DNA from: Candidatus Heimdallarchaeota archaeon
GTDB taxonomy: Archaea > Asgardarchaeota > Heimdallarchaeia > Hodarchaeales > Hodarchaeaceae
Direction of reading: 5' to 3'
NCBI GenBank assembly: GCA_020353515.1
Contig: CP070695.1
Location: 4,128,221 to 4,189,812 of the forward strand
DNA length: 61,592 bases
Within the stretch, counting starts at the first letter, position 1. The number at the start of each line of letters is the position of its first letter. The position numbers and the translations under genes are program-made. The notes beneath the pieces are model-generated. The model was not told the origin of the DNA. It saw nothing but the letters and a program-made list of their open reading frames with translations, and did not search any database. Shown here piece after piece: positions 43,023 through 52,500 of this stretch.

Positions 43023-44795
43023 TTAATGGATAATGAGATCTGTGAAGGTGAACTTATCTACATCTACAAGTCCTTTGTCGGTAAGTTTTAGATGAGGGAT
43101 AACAGGGAGAGCCATAAATGATAGCGCCATTAATGGTTCTTCAAACTCAGTAATGTCTTGAAAGGCATTATTTAATTTTATTAATTGATCTTGAAGAACT
43201 GAATATGGTTCAGTGCTCATTAATCCACCATAAGGAAGGGGTAACTTCTGGATTTTATCTTCAGAAATAACAATATAACCTCCTTTAATCTGGTGTAATT
43301 CTTTGACTGCTTCAAGCATTATTTGATGATCAGTTCCTGCTACAATGAGGTTATGACAATCATGAGCTACTGTGGTTGCCATTGCGAAGTTTTTGCTGGT
43401 TATATCAAATCCTTTGATAAATGCATTAGCAATATTCCCGTTGGTTCCATAGCGTTCAATTACAGTCAATGATAGAATATCATCCTCAGGTGTGGGGTGT
43501 ATCCATCCATCTTTCACCTGAAGATTCTCTTCTAACGCTTCTGTTATGACCGAATGCGATAGGACACCAATGACTCGTGTGGGATAAGTCCTATCTGAAA
43601 GAGAGACAGTTGCTCGAAAAGACTTATGATTGATTTGTTCTGGTAATTTTACTGTGTCGATTGCCCATTGTGGAAATTCAGGTTCAGGAATATTCCAGTT
43701 GAGTTTCTCATCTTTAAAGACGATCTTTCCATCAAAAATTACCGAATTTATCTTAAACTGTTGAAGATCCTCAAAAATCACGATATCAGCAATCTTTCCA
43801 GGGGCAATACTACCAATTTCATTTCCCAAGCCTAGATATGTTGCAGGATTGATAGTGACCATTTGCAATACTGATAATGGGGAGATTCCTTCTTCAACAG
43901 CTATTCGTAGATGATTATCAAGATGCCCATTTCTTAAATGATCAAAGAAATTGCGATCATCGGATGCAATAAGACAATTTCGGAGATCTAGATCTGTTCC
44001 TTTCACTGCTTTGAGTACATTCCGAAGATCCTTCGTTAAGGAACCCTCTCGTGCCATAACCCTCATCCCTTTACGTAGTTTTTCTAAAAATTCCTCTGGC
44101 GTGGTGCTTTCATGGTCTGATTGAGGACCAGCAGCAATATAAGCATCTAAATCATTACCAGAAACCCCTGGGCTGTGTCCATCTATTATATTTAATTTAG
44201 AACCAAGAATAATTTTGTTTAAAACCTCATCGTCTTTAAAAAGCACCCCTGGATAATTCATTACCTCTCCAAGGCCAAAAAAACGAGGTTCTTTCTCAAT
44301 CAGTTCTTTGATAGTGTTCGAGTCAATGATGTGTGCTGATGTCTCCAATCCTGGTGCTGCAGGCACACAAGAAGGGATCTCAATAAGAAAGCGTACAGGA
44401 AGCCCCTCGGCTTGGTTCATGAGAAGTTGAAGTCCATCTACTCCAAGGGCGTTACCAATTTCGTGTGGATCGAGTAAGACTGTGGTGGTTCCTCTGGGTA
44501 CGACAACTTTTGCAAATTCACTTGGGGGTAACATAGTACTTTCAATGTGAAGGTGTGATTCAATGAGTCCAGGAGAAACGTACTTTCCTCTAATATCAAG
44601 AGTATTATGGCTATTCTCCTGATCTAATAACCCCTGTTTCGCTACATTTGCTATTCGATTACGATATATTGCTATATCAGCTTCATACAATTCCCGAGTA
44701 ATAACGTTAACAAGAGTTCCGTTCTGAATTAGTAAATCAGAAGGAATTTCTCCGCGAGCACAAGAAATTAATTCTTTGAGGAATGAGATATTCAT
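43023..44795 (-). CDS. ade: Adenine deaminase
   Basis: Converts adenine to hypoxanthine for purine salvage. 590 residues, normal for the Ade family. The metal-binding amidohydrolase motif ESHLHIEST lies near residue 81; DPHEIGNALG near 109; GHSPGVSG near 205; SDDRNFFDHLRNGHLD near 275; and the C-terminal AHDCHNLIVAG near 479, an additional family block. It is separated by 36 bases from the next upstream gene and could be co-transcribed with it. No xanthine/hypoxanthine phosphoribosyltransferase is in the window. Confidence 0.95.
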   Translation of the reverse strand: MNISFLKELISCARGEIPSDLLIQNGTLVNVITRELYEADIAIYRNRIANVAKQGLLDQENSHNTLDIRGKYVSPGLIESHLHIESTMLPPSEFAKVVVPRGTTTVLLDPHEIGNALGVDGLQLLMNQAEGLPVRFLIEIPSCVPAAPGLETSAHIIDSNTIKELIEKEPRFFGLGEVMNYPGVLFKDDEVLNKIILGSKLNIIDGHSPGVSGNDLDAYIAAGPQSDHESTTPEEFLEKLRKGMRVMAREGSLTKDLRNVLKAVKGTDLDLRNCLIASDDRNFFDHLRNGHLDNHLRIAVEEGISPLSVLQMVTINPATYLGLGNEIGSIAPGKIADIVIFEDLQQFKINSVIFDGKIVFKDEKLNWNIPEPEFPQWAIDTVKLPEQINHKSFRATVSLSDRTYPTRVIGVLSHSVITEALEENLQVKDGWIHPTPEDDILSLTVIERYGTNGNIANAFIKGFDITSKNFAMATTVAHDCHNLIVAGTDHQIMLEAVKELHQIKGGYIVISEDKIQKLPLPYGGLMSTEPYSVLQDQLIKLNNAFQDITEFEEPLMALSFMALPVIPHLKLTDKGLVDVDKFTFTDLIIH

Positions 44796-44831
44796 AAAAA
44801 AAGCTCCTAAGAATAGAAAAATTCATTATTC

Positions 44832-45683
44832 TTATTTAAAAGATTTATGGATTATCTCCCAAAGGTCTTCGATAAGTAAACTCCTCCGCTTGATGATTTT
44901 TAACTTCAGCTCTGACTCTTGAGACTCAAACTGGAGATATTCGGTGAAATTCTCGAGTAAAGCTTGTTTTAACATAAGAGGTAGTGTCAAACGAAGGAAT
45001 GCTTTGTTCCTTTCTGCTGTTTGATCCATATTATAATTTACTATGGTAATAAGCTCATCTGTTCGGGAGATAAGTCGTTTAAAGTCACTTCCAATGATAT
45101 TTACAATCGATTCTTCAGAATTTAATTCCCGATCTAAAGAGAATACTTCATTCATAGTTACTGACATAGGCTTGAGGACGTTCTCAGAGAATGTAGCAAG
45201 GGATGTTTCTAATTGCTCTTCAAAATCGATTTCAAGCAAAGTGTTCAGTGCAACGAAATAATCCTTCCTCAGAGGTCTGAGTTCAGCTGTCAAAGCATAC
45301 AGTTGTTTATCAGAGCCACGAATAGAGATAGGATAAAGATCTCCCCGATAAAACTCAAAATACCCTGCTTTCGGGGGTTCCGAGAAAATTAGTGTGTATC
45401 CTTCGATTTTTTTGGCGATTTCTTCTAGAAACTCTATTGTAACAAGTGGCATGAGTTCTAAAGGAAAATCAGCATCAGGTTGAAGCCGATGATTCACATC
45501 TGGGACTGGATCGTTAAAATCAATTACATCGAATGTTTTATCAATACCATCGACATCAATGACGCAACTAACTCTTTCTGTTGTTATACGAACAGATTTT
45601 AATGCTTCTAGTCCAGATATATCAACGCTTTTTTCTACTGCTGTCCCTTCAATTGAGATAGGAGGGAATAGGGTAAAATACAA
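44832..45683 (-). CDS. Hypothetical helical protein upstream of adenine deaminase
   Basis: Not recognised. 283 residues. The first about 125 residues are beta-rich (VRITTERVSCVIDVDGIDKTFDVID, YTLIFSEPPKAGYFEFYRGDLYPISIRG). The rest is mostly helical with a coiled-coil-like region (DRELNSEESIVNIIGSDFKRLISRTDELITIVNYNMDQ) and a basic C-terminus (KIIKRRSLLIEDLWEII). No membrane helix. Shares the strand and short spacing of adenine deaminase; a link to it is not evident. Confidence 0.55.
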   Translation of the reverse strand: MYFTLFPPISIEGTAVEKSVDISGLEALKSVRITTERVSCVIDVDGIDKTFDVIDFNDPVPDVNHRLQPDADFPLELMPLVTIEFLEEIAKKIEGYTLIFSEPPKAGYFEFYRGDLYPISIRGSDKQLYALTAELRPLRKDYFVALNTLLEIDFEEQLETSLATFSENVLKPMSVTMNEVFSLDRELNSEESIVNIIGSDFKRLISRTDELITIVNYNMDQTAERNKAFLRLTLPLMLKQALLENFTEYLQFESQESELKLKIIKRRSLLIEDLWEIIHKSFK

Positions 45684-45802
45684 TTAGCTTTCACCAGTTT
45701 AGTGTTTTTTATCAGGAAATCTTTACTTTATTATGATGATAACTTCTTACATATAAGACTTGTTTTAATCCAACTTTCAATACATATTTTAGTATTCAGT
45801 TT

Positions 45803-47608
45803 TCATTTTTTCAATAGGTCTGCCAATCCACTTGATTCTAACCATTCCCGATCAGTACTCTTCATTCGTGAAAAAGCAGGTGTTTCTTTCTTCATTGTTT
45901 TAGACGACTTTTGTGATGTTAAGGCGTCAATCAATTGGAAAATCATTACTTTCGTATTCGAGATTGACAATTCGTGGATTCTGTTTGAAAACCATGGTTC
46001 TAAACTCTTTGTCCTCTTTTTTGATAACCAACGGAAGTTCCCATCAAAACAGATTGATATTCCCCAGTCTGAGTCATTTCGCTGAATTCTACCGTGAGCT
46101 TGTTGTATTGAGATTAAAACGTCATTTTCAAGGAATTGAGGATATTTTTTTGCTTTTTTCTGAATAATTGGATCTTTTAGCATAGGAAACGGCAATTTCG
46201 GAATTAAACATAACCGTGCTAAGTCATCGTCTAAAGAAATCCCTTCCCAAGCTGAAGGAGTAATGAGGACATCTCCTTTACGATTTACAATAAAGCTCTT
46301 AATAGCTGCATCAGATTTCCCAGCTGTGTGGGTAATAACTTGAAGTTTATTTTCCTTAGCAAGTTGTCCCATCAAATTTGCTAATTCAAAGCTGGATGTT
46401 AGGATCAATCCACGTAAACGACGTTGTTTTAATAACTCGAGAAATTGTTGTGATTGATCTTCGATGACTCCAAATGAGTATTGCTTTTTCTCACGGGTCG
46501 CGGTAGAAATTCTCTCTGCTTCCTTCAATAAGACAAAAGGATGATTTTTTTTATCAAATGATGAGGTTTCATGAATGTAATGACAATATTGAGGATTCAG
46601 GCCTAGTAATTGAGCTAAATATTCACCATCACCGATTGTTGCAGATAAAAATAGGTTCTTGCTTCCCCGAAACAGCTTAGAGAAAATAAAAGCTAAGTCA
46701 AATGGTTGAACTATAAGCTGAACCTGTTTTGTAAATCTATCACGCTGGAAGAAGAAAGTTAAATCTGAAGATTCAGGATTTTTGATTAATTCAGAAAGAG
46801 CTGAAATCATTTCAGTTATCTTTCTTAGCTCTCTCAAAGTCTCTAAATTTATGTTTTTAGGGTTTTCATTTAAAACAGATGCAATGTCTTTCTCGCGTTC
46901 TGTTAAGATACCCTGAAGTTTTCTGAGGAAGTTCAAACCTTCTTTCATAACTATTTCGATGAATTGTTTGTTTTCCAATTGATTTTCCCAAATAATAAAT
47001 TCTTCGAGAATATTTTGATTCTTTATAAGATTCTGTAAGAAATTGGGGTGGATTTCAACACGTAACAGGCTTTCTAAATTTAATAAATTGTGAGCTTCAT
47101 CAAAAATTCGAAATATCGCTTTATCTTCACCTAAATCTACATATTTGAATACCCACCAATTTAAAATCCGAACTTGGCTTCTTCGAATTCTCCTCCGGGC
47201 TTTCAATAGAGGACATCTCTGTTTCGAACGGCAGGTCTGAGCATAATTTGGATCAAATGCACACGGGGAGATATTTGCACCTGATCTGATAATAGGGCAG
47301 TAATAAGAGGATCTTCCCTTAAGTAACGCTACAGAAAAGCCATGTTTTCGAGCATATTTCCTTAAAATTTGATACCAAAAATCTTGATGCATACGATATG
47401 GGACCAAGATATCTATCTTATCCATTGAGTTAGTATGAAGATAATCAGTCAATATACAAGCCGCAAGATCAGTTTTACCAGATCCTGTGGGGAGTGAGCA
47501 GAAAAATGAATTATATTGAGACCATTTTTGTTGAATAGAATCAAAGGTACGTTGTTGTTGAGGACGAACTGTGGGGTGGATAATTAAATTTGAAATAGAA
47601 GTATTCAA
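45803..47608 (-). CDS. XPD/DinG-type superfamily 2 helicase with FeS cluster
   Basis: 601 residues, the usual length of archaeal XPD-like helicases. Walker A PTGSGKT (40-46); FeS-type cysteines C104, C116, C126 and C132 in the loop between motifs Ia and II; Walker B RIFDEAH (168-173); motif III LFLSATIGDG near 320; motif VI QAHGRIQRND near 520 with the Arg finger region. The 5'-3' DNA helicase role is known for the family in repair. The cysteine spacing (12, 10, 6) differs from XPD (about 18, 16, 9), so it is nearer DinG-like archaeal paralogues. It stands alone. Confidence 0.9.
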   Translation of the reverse strand: MNTSISNLIIHPTVRPQQQRTFDSIQQKWSQYNSFFCSLPTGSGKTDLAACILTDYLHTNSMDKIDILVPYRMHQDFWYQILRKYARKHGFSVALLKGRSSYYCPIIRSGANISPCAFDPNYAQTCRSKQRCPLLKARRRIRRSQVRILNWWVFKYVDLGEDKAIFRIFDEAHNLLNLESLLRVEIHPNFLQNLIKNQNILEEFIIWENQLENKQFIEIVMKEGLNFLRKLQGILTEREKDIASVLNENPKNINLETLRELRKITEMISALSELIKNPESSDLTFFFQRDRFTKQVQLIVQPFDLAFIFSKLFRGSKNLFLSATIGDGEYLAQLLGLNPQYCHYIHETSSFDKKNHPFVLLKEAERISTATREKKQYSFGVIEDQSQQFLELLKQRRLRGLILTSSFELANLMGQLAKENKLQVITHTAGKSDAAIKSFIVNRKGDVLITPSAWEGISLDDDLARLCLIPKLPFPMLKDPIIQKKAKKYPQFLENDVLISIQQAHGRIQRNDSDWGISICFDGNFRWLSKKRTKSLEPWFSNRIHELSISNTKVMIFQLIDALTSQKSSKTMKKETPAFSRMKSTDREWLESSGLADLLKK

Positions 47609-47711
47609 AAGTTTTCCTCTGATTAGAGATCATTAGAAGATTTATTTTACATCAATATTCTGTTTTTAAAAATAGAAGGAATGAGAAAAAAATCCTTGTG
47701 CTTCTGGCATT

Positions 47712-47909
47712 CTAGTATTTGTAACGTGTTGCTTTTTTTAATTTTTTTGCGGTTTTTTTGTTCATTCCTTTTGGGACTCGAGTAGAAGGAAAAAGTACTC
47801 CATTACCTTTCTGGACTCCAGGATCTTTTGGCCGTTGGCTTTTAGGCCTAAGTCGGGATGCTCTCTTTCTTTTTTTTCCACGTAGTGAAAGTTTGTCTTT
47901 TGGGGACAT
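47712..47909 (-). CDS. Small highly basic protein
   Basis: 65 residues, about 40% Lys+Arg, e.g. LSLRGKKRKRASRLRPKSQ and GMNKKTAKKLKKATRYKY. No recognisable fold; composition fits a nucleic-acid- or ribosome-associated peptide, and the C-terminal stretch resembles that of small conserved archaeal proteins of unknown function. Lies between the helicase and the TPR gene. Coding potential is only moderately certain for this length. Confidence 0.5.
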   Translation of the reverse strand: MSPKDKLSLRGKKRKRASRLRPKSQRPKDPGVQKGNGVLFPSTRVPKGMNKKTAKKLKKATRYKY

Positions 47910-47957
47910 TACGAATTAATTCCCATGTTACAATACTATTTCTTCAAATGTTTATCG

Positions 47958-48647
47958 TTATTTTTTACGGAATCGGCTAAATAAACGATTTAGGAAAGAT
48001 TGTTTTTGTTCTAATTTCTCAATTTTAGTTCTTACATCAGGATCTCTATGGTGAATAGCCTTAAGGTGTATCAGTGCTTTCCTATTCTCTCCATGTTCAA
48101 TGTAGTAATCTGCTATGAGTTTATTTGTTTCAAGATCATTTGGATTAAGTTGCTGACTCTTTTTTAGTTTCTCAAGTGCTTTTTCGGATTCACCTTGGTG
48201 TATTAAGATTTCTGCTTGACGACACAGTGCTTGAGAAAAATCAGGTTTCAATTTTATTGCCTGATCATATTTTTTGTAAGCAACATCCAACTGTTCTTGT
48301 AATTGTAGAATTCTGGCTGAATTGAAATGAGCCCATTCATTTTCATCTATAACGCTACTCAGATCGTAATACTCTAATGCTTGAGAAATGTTTCCCTCAC
48401 AATAATAATAATTCCCTAACCGAATAAATAAACGTTGATCAAATCCTTCCTCAAGATTACTGGGATTTTTGCGTATTTCCTCAAGGCCAAATTCAAACTT
48501 TTCAATCAGGAGGGATAATTGATCTTGTTCTTGTGGTGATAATTCGTTTAATGACATATTGGCCTGAATTTCCTGAGTAATACCAATTCTATCAAAGATC
48601 AATGAAAGACTGTTCTGTAGATGATAAAGTTCTTGGATTACTGTCAC
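47958..48647 (-). CDS. TPR-repeat protein
   Basis: 229 residues with about four to five tetratricopeptide repeats: GNYYYCEGNISQALEYYDLS, AHFNSARILQLQEQLDVAYKKYDQA, ALCRQAEILIHQGESEKALEKL, NKLIADYYIEHGENRKALIHL. A basic C-terminus (FLNRLFSRFRKK) closes it. TPRs mediate protein-protein contact; the partner is unknown. The upstream region (48648-49144) is divergent with the RAM-domain regulator. Confidence 0.85.
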   Translation of the reverse strand: MTVIQELYHLQNSLSLIFDRIGITQEIQANMSLNELSPQEQDQLSLLIEKFEFGLEEIRKNPSNLEEGFDQRLFIRLGNYYYCEGNISQALEYYDLSSVIDENEWAHFNSARILQLQEQLDVAYKKYDQAIKLKPDFSQALCRQAEILIHQGESEKALEKLKKSQQLNPNDLETNKLIADYYIEHGENRKALIHLKAIHHRDPDVRTKIEKLEQKQSFLNRLFSRFRKK

Positions 48648-49144
48648 GGTATTTTCACTCTTTACAAAAACAGGTTTTTCATTGGAATAATAGTCATCAT
48701 TGTGAGTACTTTGATTTCGGGTTTTAGTTCAATCGGAATTCTGATTCCTACGGAGGGACTAAGTGGATGGATAAAAAAGTTTTTCCTTTTTGTTGCTTAA
48801 CTACTTTTTATTTAGACTATTCTTGGAAGAATAATCGATCTTTTGTACTAAAAAACTTCTTTTTCACTGGAACCTGATTTATTCTGATAATATTCATAAC
48901 CAAAAAAGTAATCGGCCTTATCAGTCTATTGAGGATGTTTTTTTTTATTTTTAATAAAAAAGGTAGTCTGTGATAATGATAGTTGAATAATTATAATAGT
49001 CTGTGATAATGATAGTTGAATAATTATAATAAACAAACAAATTTAATAGTAGATTTATTTCTTATCATCATAACAAAATCACCATGTAGAATAAAGATAT
49101 TTCATTATCGGAGTAAAAATACCAAGTGAAAAGGATTGAGATCC
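48648..49144. other. Long AT-rich intergenic region with tandem repeat
   Basis: About 490 bases with no credible gene. It carries two exact 33-base tandem copies at 48964-49029, a long T-tract at 48939-48948, and divergent promoters for the TPR gene (minus) and the RAM-domain gene (plus). Nothing resembling a riboswitch was seen. Confidence 0.5.
48964..49029. repeat. Two-copy 33-bp tandem repeat
   Basis: The unit TAGTCTGTGATAATGATAGT plus 13 more bases occurs twice in exact tandem (48964-48996 and 48997-49029). It ends about 115 bases before the RAM-domain regulator. It may be a duplicated operator or a recent slippage event. Confidence 0.9.
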
Positions 49145-49399
49145 ATGGTTGATGCTGTTGTATTATTATGTGTTTATCCAGGCAAGGAACATCCTGTAAA
49201 AGAAGAAATATCAAAAATCGCTCAAGTAAAATCCTGTCGGATTACCTTTGGTGAGTATGACTTAGTTGCTGAGGTTCAAACTGAGAAAGTTAAGGCACTA
49301 GGAACTCTTATGACAAAAAAAATTCGTGCAATTGAAGGAATTACGAAATCAGTAACCCTCATAATCAGTGAGTCATTGGAGAACAATAATCCTTTTTAA
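49145..49399 (+). CDS. Stand-alone Lrp/AsnC ligand-binding (RAM) domain protein
   Basis: 84 residues from ATG 49145; the TTG at 49136 adds three. The sequence VDAVVLLCVYPGKEHPVKEEISKI, SCRITFGEYDLVAEVQT and MTKKIRAIEGITKSVTLII is the alpha-beta sandwich that binds amino acids in Lrp/AsnC regulators. The DNA-binding helix-turn-helix is missing, so this is a SraA/RAM-only protein that might bind an effector or modify a full-length Lrp. Adjacent 33-base repeats may be a regulator site for it. Confidence 0.88.
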   Translation: MVDAVVLLCVYPGKEHPVKEEISKIAQVKSCRITFGEYDLVAEVQTEKVKALGTLMTKKIRAIEGITKSVTLIISESLENNNPF

Positions 49400-49439
49400 T
49401 TGTAGCTCTCATTTGGGGATGTTGAAGAATCAACTCAAG

Positions 49440-50516
49440 CTAAAACCAATGTATTTTCTTATGAGGGACTATTAGGGAGAGAGATTCTCCTATGGTTGGA
49501 AGAGAAATATTGTCTGCAAATATTTGAACAATAAGCTGATTGTTGTCATGAAGTTGGAAAATGAGCTTATGTTTAGTACGGCCCCAAATAATCCCCACTA
49601 ATTCTCCATCAATCCGAAAACTGTCGTTGGGATTTTCATGGGTTTTTTGAATAATAATTTCGGTTTCAGGAATCCAAAATCCCGATAATAGTGTCTCACG
49701 CGTAAAATCTGGACGAGGAAACGAACCGAGCGATGTTAATAGAACCTCTTCTCCTTTTTCATCCTCAATTATTTTTATGATTGGGAAGATGTTTGATTTC
49801 CCCATGATTTGTAAAACTTTCACAGAAGTAGGAGAGGTAAAAACTTCTTTTGATGAGACAGTTTGAAGTGTTTTTCCAGAATCCATTAAAACTAAGCGAT
49901 CGCAAATCGAAATAGCTTCCTCAGGATTATGAGTAACAAAAATGGCTGTAGTTGTGGTTGCTTTCAAAACTTTTCTTACTTCCCAGCGTAAGTGGAAAGA
50001 TAATGTAGTATCTAATGAGGTCAATGGTTCATCCATCAGTAAAAGGGTGGGCTCTGGAGCAAGAGCCCGTGCAAGCGCAACTCTTTGTTGTTGTCCTCCA
50101 CTAATCTCATGAGGTAATTTTGATTCTAATTCTTGTAACTTTAGTAATTTTATAAGAGATTTAGTTTTTAACATAATATTCTTATTTTTCCACTTTTTTG
50201 CCTTTAATCCGAAAGCAATATTTTCAAAAACGGGTAAATGAGGAAATAACGCTAAATTTTGAGGAATATATCCAAAATTTCGCAATTCTGGTGGAATATT
50301 AACAATGGATTCGCCTTCAAGACGAATGTCTCCAATGGTGGGAGTCAATAATCCAAGTATTACCTTTAGAATAGTTGTTTTTCCACAACCTGATGGTCCA
50401 AGAATTCCTAATATTTCTCCTTTTGAAACCGAAAAACTAACTGAATCAACAGCAACTACCTCTTCAAAATTTTTAGTTAGTTTCTCAATTTCAAGGAAAA
50501 CCATTTTTCTTTTCAA
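49440..50516 (-). CDS. ABC importer ATPase, FbpC/ThiQ type, with C-terminal TOBE-like domain
   Basis: 358 residues. Walker A GPSGCGKTT (about 38-46), Q-loop IPQNLALFPHLPVFENIAFGL, signature ISGGQQQRVALARAL, Walker B TLLLMDEPLTSLD, H-switch VTHNPEEA. The C-terminal about 110 residues match the regulatory TOBE region. The class serves iron(III), sulfate, molybdate, polyamine or thiamine importers. Last gene of an operon with permease and binding protein on the minus strand, 9 bases after the permease. Thiamine specificity is inferred from the binding protein. Confidence 0.9.
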   Translation of the reverse strand: MKRKMVFLEIEKLTKNFEEVVAVDSVSFSVSKGEILGILGPSGCGKTTILKVILGLLTPTIGDIRLEGESIVNIPPELRNFGYIPQNLALFPHLPVFENIAFGLKAKKWKNKNIMLKTKSLIKLLKLQELESKLPHEISGGQQQRVALARALAPEPTLLLMDEPLTSLDTTLSFHLRWEVRKVLKATTTTAIFVTHNPEEAISICDRLVLMDSGKTLQTVSSKEVFTSPTSVKVLQIMGKSNIFPIIKIIEDEKGEEVLLTSLGSFPRPDFTRETLLSGFWIPETEIIIQKTHENPNDSFRIDGELVGIIWGRTKHKLIFQLHDNNQLIVQIFADNISLPTIGESLSLIVPHKKIHWF

Positions 50517-50525
50517 TCTCCTTTG

Positions 50526-52463
50526 CTAGAAGTGAAATTCGTCTTCACCAAGTTTTTGAACTAGGAGGAAGGCAAAAACACATACTAAGATTAAAATTGA
50601 AGCCATAATAGAGGAATTTTGTAATTGTCTCAAATTTAAGAATTTATAGATTCCGATCGTCATCGTTGTAAATTCTGACCGAGCAATAAAATAAGTTGCT
50701 CCAAATTCACCAAAACTAATAGCTAAAGCAAAAGTTGCCCCAGCTAAAATGCCAGAAGAGATTATCGGAAATTCAATATCTCGAAAAATATGCCACCGAG
50801 AGGCTCCCAAAGTTTTCCCCATTTCGATAAGGCCATAATCAATCTTGTTATAAGCTGTACTAACACTCCGAGATACAAATGGATAAGCAGCAATAAGATG
50901 AGCAAGGATGATAGGTATCCATGCGTCTTGGGAGGAAATACGGATAAATCCAAACGCACGAAGCATTCCAAGGCCAATGGTAATGGAGGAAGTTACTAAT
51001 GGAAGAACAAGAGACCAAGAGAGGATCAAGCCCATAACTGGATGTCGCCCTAAAAAATCCGATCTTCTAATCATATAGATAGATAAAATTCCAAAAAAAG
51101 CAGATAGTATTAATGTAACAAGAGCAAAGACTAAAGAATTGAAAATTAAATTGATTGCTGTAGTACTTGCTCCTAACGCTGGAATCGACTCGGGAGCCCA
51201 AATCAACCCTTTCTCATTAACTTTTAAACCAAGAAGGTTGAAGAACGCCTCAATGTTCCAACTGTTAGTCATACGATCATAAAAGGCAGAAATAAAGATT
51301 ATCAAGATTGGGGAGAGAAGAAAAATTGTTAAAGAAGTGATATAGATGATTACCATACTAAAACGGATTTTATCTAGTATAAAAAGATCTATCAATCTTC
51401 TCTTTGACCTTTCTCTAATTTCTCCAATGGTTAAAGGAGTGGTACGACCAAACTTCCAAAATCCCGCTCCAATGAGTCCTAATAATAATATCAGCAAAAT
51501 TTCGACTCGGAAATAAAGTAAAAGCAGAACAATACCTCCAATAACCAAAAATTGGATGAATCGTTTCAAAATTAGAGGTAAGAATGCAGGGAATCTTTCA
51601 CGCTTGAATACAGGTTCAGAGAAATAAAGATATAATATGATAAGAACCGATGTAATGAGTAATTGAAACAACGCTAAGGCTGCAGCTTGGTGATAATCAT
51701 ATCGATAGTGAAATAACGAGTAGATCTGTACTTCTAAGGTTTTATATTGAATTCCTCCCAGTGACAAGACAACTGCAAAAGAAGTAAAACAGTAAAGAAA
51801 AGTAAGAATACCACTAGCTAAAATAGCAGAGCTAATCTGCGGGAATGTTACATAACGAAATAAATGAAAATTTCGGCTCCCAAGAGTAGTCGCTACTTCT
51901 TCCATGTCTACGTTTGCTTTTTTCCAAGCACTAGATACTAGATGTAAAACGATAGGGACATTGTAAAACGCATGGACTAAGATAATTCCTTCGAATGTTT
52001 TATATAGCTGGATGGGAGGATTCTTTAATTGAAAAACGCTCATTAAAACAGAGTTGAGGATTCCATTAGGCCCCAAAAGCAATACAAAACCTAAAACTAC
52101 CACTATTGGAGGTAACACAAACGGGACTGTCAAAATCGTCTTAAGAACACGATCTCCAGGAAATTGATACTTAGCAAAAATATAGGCGCCAGGTAAACCA
52201 ATGATTACCGTTATGATTGAACTGATAATTGCTTGATTTATAGTAAATCGGATAAAGTATAGATTTAAAGGATTGATAAGCGCTTCTTGTATGAATTCAA
52301 ATGTAATATAACCAGAGTCTGATAGAACTGCATCAATTAGAACAAAAAAAAGGGGAATGAAGAAGAAGAATAGGGAAACTAGTAGGGGAGTTAATAAGAT
52401 TAAATTGAATGAATCGTTAATGATTCGGTCTTTTGATAATCGTCTCTCGAATGTGTGCACCAC
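50526..52463 (-). CDS. ABC importer permease with two fused BPD domains (FbpB/ThiP type)
   Basis: 645 residues, about twelve membrane helices in two halves. Each half has an EAA-type loop that contacts the ATPase: DMEEVATTLGSRNFHLFRYVTFPQI near 190 and LIEMGKTLGASRWHIFRDIEFPII near 555. The double-length fused permease is characteristic of Fe(III) and thiamine importers. It stands 37 bases after the binding protein gene and 9 before the ATPase gene. Confidence 0.92.
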   Translation of the reverse strand: MVHTFERRLSKDRIINDSFNLILLTPLLVSLFFFFIPLFFVLIDAVLSDSGYITFEFIQEALINPLNLYFIRFTINQAIISSIITVIIGLPGAYIFAKYQFPGDRVLKTILTVPFVLPPIVVVLGFVLLLGPNGILNSVLMSVFQLKNPPIQLYKTFEGIILVHAFYNVPIVLHLVSSAWKKANVDMEEVATTLGSRNFHLFRYVTFPQISSAILASGILTFLYCFTSFAVVLSLGGIQYKTLEVQIYSLFHYRYDYHQAAALALFQLLITSVLIILYLYFSEPVFKRERFPAFLPLILKRFIQFLVIGGIVLLLLYFRVEILLILLLGLIGAGFWKFGRTTPLTIGEIRERSKRRLIDLFILDKIRFSMVIIYITSLTIFLLSPILIIFISAFYDRMTNSWNIEAFFNLLGLKVNEKGLIWAPESIPALGASTTAINLIFNSLVFALVTLILSAFFGILSIYMIRRSDFLGRHPVMGLILSWSLVLPLVTSSITIGLGMLRAFGFIRISSQDAWIPIILAHLIAAYPFVSRSVSTAYNKIDYGLIEMGKTLGASRWHIFRDIEFPIISSGILAGATFALAISFGEFGATYFIARSEFTTMTIGIYKFLNLRQLQNSSIMASILILVCVFAFLLVQKLGEDEFHF

Positions 52464-52500
52464 ATAAGATCCCTTAGATATATTGGATTAGAAAGTCAAT

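Noticed and set aside
45702..46085. 127-residue open frame on the plus strand
   Set aside because: Antisense to the C-terminus of the XPD-type helicase, which includes conserved motif VI; treated as a shadow.
48964..49029. CRISPR array
   Set aside because: Only two immediately adjacent copies without spacers.
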